This document shows positions 62,564 through 64,000 of a stretch of DNA of 64,000 nt, piece after piece. The notes beneath the pieces were generated by a model. That model did no database searches, was not told where the DNA came from, and saw only the letters and a program-made list of their open reading frames with translations. Source of the DNA: Streptomyces sp. AC1-42W (GTDB lineage Bacteria > Actinomycetota > Actinomycetes > Streptomycetales > Streptomycetaceae). Position numbers and translations under genes: made by a program. Numbering within the stretch: position 1 is the stretch's first letter; the number at the start of each line of letters is the position of its first letter. The stretch covers positions 1,550,001 to 1,614,000 of the forward strand of contig NZ_QKWY01000002.1 in assembly GCF_003248355.1 (NCBI RefSeq), in the 5' to 3' direction.

Positions 62564-63297
62564 GGCGCGGGGGTCTCCAGCGCGTAGCCGACCCCGTGCA
62601 CGGTACGGATGCGCTCCGCGCCGATCTTCCGGCGCAGCGCCTTGATGTGGCTGTCCACCGTCCGGGTGCCCGAGGCGTCCGCCCAGTCCCACACCTCGGC
62701 GAGCAGCTGCTCGCGGGAGAGCACCGCGCGCGGCGTGTTCGCCAGGCAGACCAGCAGGTCGAACTCGGTCGGCGTCAGGTGCACGTCCTCGGCGCGGACC
62801 CGCACCCGGCGCTGCGCGTGGTCGATCTCCAGCTCGCCGAGACGCAGTATCCCGCTGCGCGGGGTCACGGCGGCCAGCGCGGCCCGCTCCACCCTGCGCA
62901 GCAGCACATGCACCCGGGCCGCCAGCTCCCGCATCGAGAACGGCTTGGTCATGTAGTCGTCGGCGCCGACCCCGAGCCCGACGAGCATGTCCGTCTCGTC
63001 GTCCCGCGCGGTCAGCATCAGCACCGGCACCGGCCGCTGGGCCTGGACCCGGCGGCACACCTCCAGGCCGTCGAAGCCCGGCAGCATGATGTCGAGCACC
63101 ATCAGGTCCGGCTGCCACGCCTCGGCGGCGTCCACGGCGGCCGGGCCGTCGAGGGCGGTCTGCACGAGGAAGCCCTCCGCCCGCAGCCGGGCGGAAATGG
63201 CGTCCACGATCGTGGCGTCGTCCTCGACCACCAGTACGCGGCGCTGTGCGCCAGGGGTGGCCGCCACGCCGTTGTGGGTGGTGTGTGTCTGTTCCAT
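62560..63297 (-). CDS. OmpR-family response regulator
   Basis: This 245-residue regulator has a receiver domain (VLVVEDDATIVDAIS, phosphoacceptor Asp in LMVLDIMLPGFDG, Lys in MTKPFS). A winged-helix DNA-binding domain follows (VHLTPTEFDLLVCLANTPRA, GTRTVDSHIKALRRKIG, VHGVGYALE). The start ATG is at 63297; a longer frame to 63330 exists. It is cotranscribed with the kinase that follows. Confidence 0.93.
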   Translation of the reverse strand: MEQTHTTHNGVAATPGAQRRVLVVEDDATIVDAISARLRAEGFLVQTALDGPAAVDAAEAWQPDLMVLDIMLPGFDGLEVCRRVQAQRPVPVLMLTARDDETDMLVGLGVGADDYMTKPFSMRELAARVHVLLRRVERAALAAVTPRSGILRLGELEIDHAQRRVRVRAEDVHLTPTEFDLLVCLANTPRAVLSREQLLAEVWDWADASGTRTVDSHIKALRRKIGAERIRTVHGVGYALETPAP

Positions 63298-63532
63298 CGC
63301 CCCGCCCCTGCCCGTTCTCACGGAGGCCATTCCCCCGGACGTACGGTTTTCGCTCGTGAATTTCGTGGGTGATCTCGCTATCGCTCAGCAGCGTAGAGGC
63401 AGCGGAGGGTTTCCGGCTACGCAGGGTGCAAGGCCGAAGCACCCCGGCGGGTCGCCGGGGGCGGGCGGACTGTCGCGCTTGTGGCGCTTGAACCCCCGGT
63501 GCCGGGGCCCATTCGGCACCCGGCGGGGGGTG

Positions 63533-64000
63533 TCAGTCCCCTCGAATTGCGAGATGGACCACGTCGGGCACACCTCGGGCAACGCCCACTTCTTCCGTCC
63601 GTACCCCCTGGAACCCGGCATTCTGTAGGGCCTGGTCGAACGCGGCGGACGGTTGTGCCGACCATACGGCGAGCACGCCGCCCGGACGCAGCCGCGCCCG
63701 GCAGTCGGCGAGTCCCGCGGGCGAGTAGAGGTTCCCGTTCTCCTCGGTGACCGTCCAGTCCGGCCCATTGTCGATGTCCAGGCACAGGGCGTCGTAACGG
63801 TCCGTAGTCGTGCTCAGGTAGGTGACGAGGTCGGTGGTCAGGATCTCCGTACGCGGATCGGCGAGCGCCGGTCCGGAGATCGCGGCCAGCGGACCGTCCA
63901 GGTGCCAGCCCACGATCGCCTCCTCGCGCTCGGCGACCGCGATCCGGCCCCAGCGCGGCTCACCGGCGGCCCGGACGAGCGAGAACCCGACACCGAGCCC
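63533..64000 (-). CDS. Spermidine-synthase-like methyltransferase-fold protein (partial)
   Basis: The N-terminal part lies beyond the window edge; 155 codons are visible. The SAM/aminopropyl-type Rossmann features DPRTEILTTDLVTYLS, YDALCLDIDNGPDW and LRPGGVLAVWSAQP match spermidine-synthase-like proteins common in actinobacteria, which are usually not true spermidine synthases. Upstream of the GTG at 63913 the frame stays open and coding-like to the edge (RWGRIAVAEREEAIVGW). The 235-bp gap to the response regulator holds no gene. Confidence 0.85.
   Translation of the reverse strand, partial: GLGVGFSLVRAAGEPRWGRIAVAEREEAIVGWHLDGPLAAISGPALADPRTEILTTDLVTYLSTTTDRYDALCLDIDNGPDWTVTEENGNLYSPAGLADCRARLRPGGVLAVWSAQPSAAFDQALQNAGFQGVRTEEVGVARGVPDVVHLAIRGD

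Overview
The window is about 64 kb of very high G+C actinobacterial chromosome. Gene content, WhiB/SigH/NsrR/NiSOD families, GTG and TTG starts, and an order (nagB, a sensor kinase, wblE, sigH, nsrR, EshA-like shell protein, sodN/sodX, malic enzyme, kgd) that I recall from the Streptomyces core all point to Streptomyces. It reads as conserved core interrupted by several accessory blocks.

Layout. 1-2.2 kb: end of an upstream gene, then nagB and a divergent SIS-domain sugar isomerase sharing a DasR-type (dre) operator. 2.4-8.3 kb: a PdtaS-like histidine kinase with its own dre-like site, wblE, a lipid kinase, and the stress sigma factor sigH coupled to its anti-sigma factor. 8.3-11.7 kb: Na+/H+ antiporter, PLP enzyme, XRE regulator. 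11.8-14.8 kb: a mobile block in which an intact TnpB nuclease gene is separated from its probable guide-RNA 3' hairpin by an IS110-family element, so two different RNA-guided enzymes are nested. 14.8-20 kb: amidase, flavohaemoglobin with NsrR and matching operators, then a family 2B encapsulin shell gene followed by a polyprenyl synthase, its likely cargo. 20-27.2 kb: a YtrA-type regulator with its membrane partner, snapalysin with its divergent LysR activator, and small metabolic genes. 27.2-31 kb: a lower-G+C island abutting a TetR remnant, with a small Sec-secreted protein and an ABC transporter operon. 31-43.8 kb: NiSOD with its protease, an ECF sigma pair, a polar amino acid ABC transporter, malic enzyme, a leaderless HTH/Clp-N pair, and a PadR/DUF4097 pair.

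43.9-57.3 kb is the most striking region: at least eight same-strand genes linked by short gaps or overlaps. A trypsin-associated small domain protein, a trypsin-like protease with a long C-terminal region, a MoxR AAA+ ATPase and a vWA/solenoid protein form a conflict-type module. They run directly into a RiPP module: a 62-residue precursor ending in FNSAF, a radical SAM/SPASM enzyme (FxsB-like), an HExxH peptide-modifying enzyme, and a TIR-like/NB-ARC/TPR protein (FxsT-like). Together they suggest a signal- or phage-responsive system that makes a modified C-terminal peptide under NTPase and protease control.

57.4-64 kb returns to core: multifunctional 2-oxoglutarate dehydrogenase (kgd), a two-component system, and a spermidine-synthase-like gene cut by the window edge. 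I saw no rRNA, tRNA or CRISPR array.
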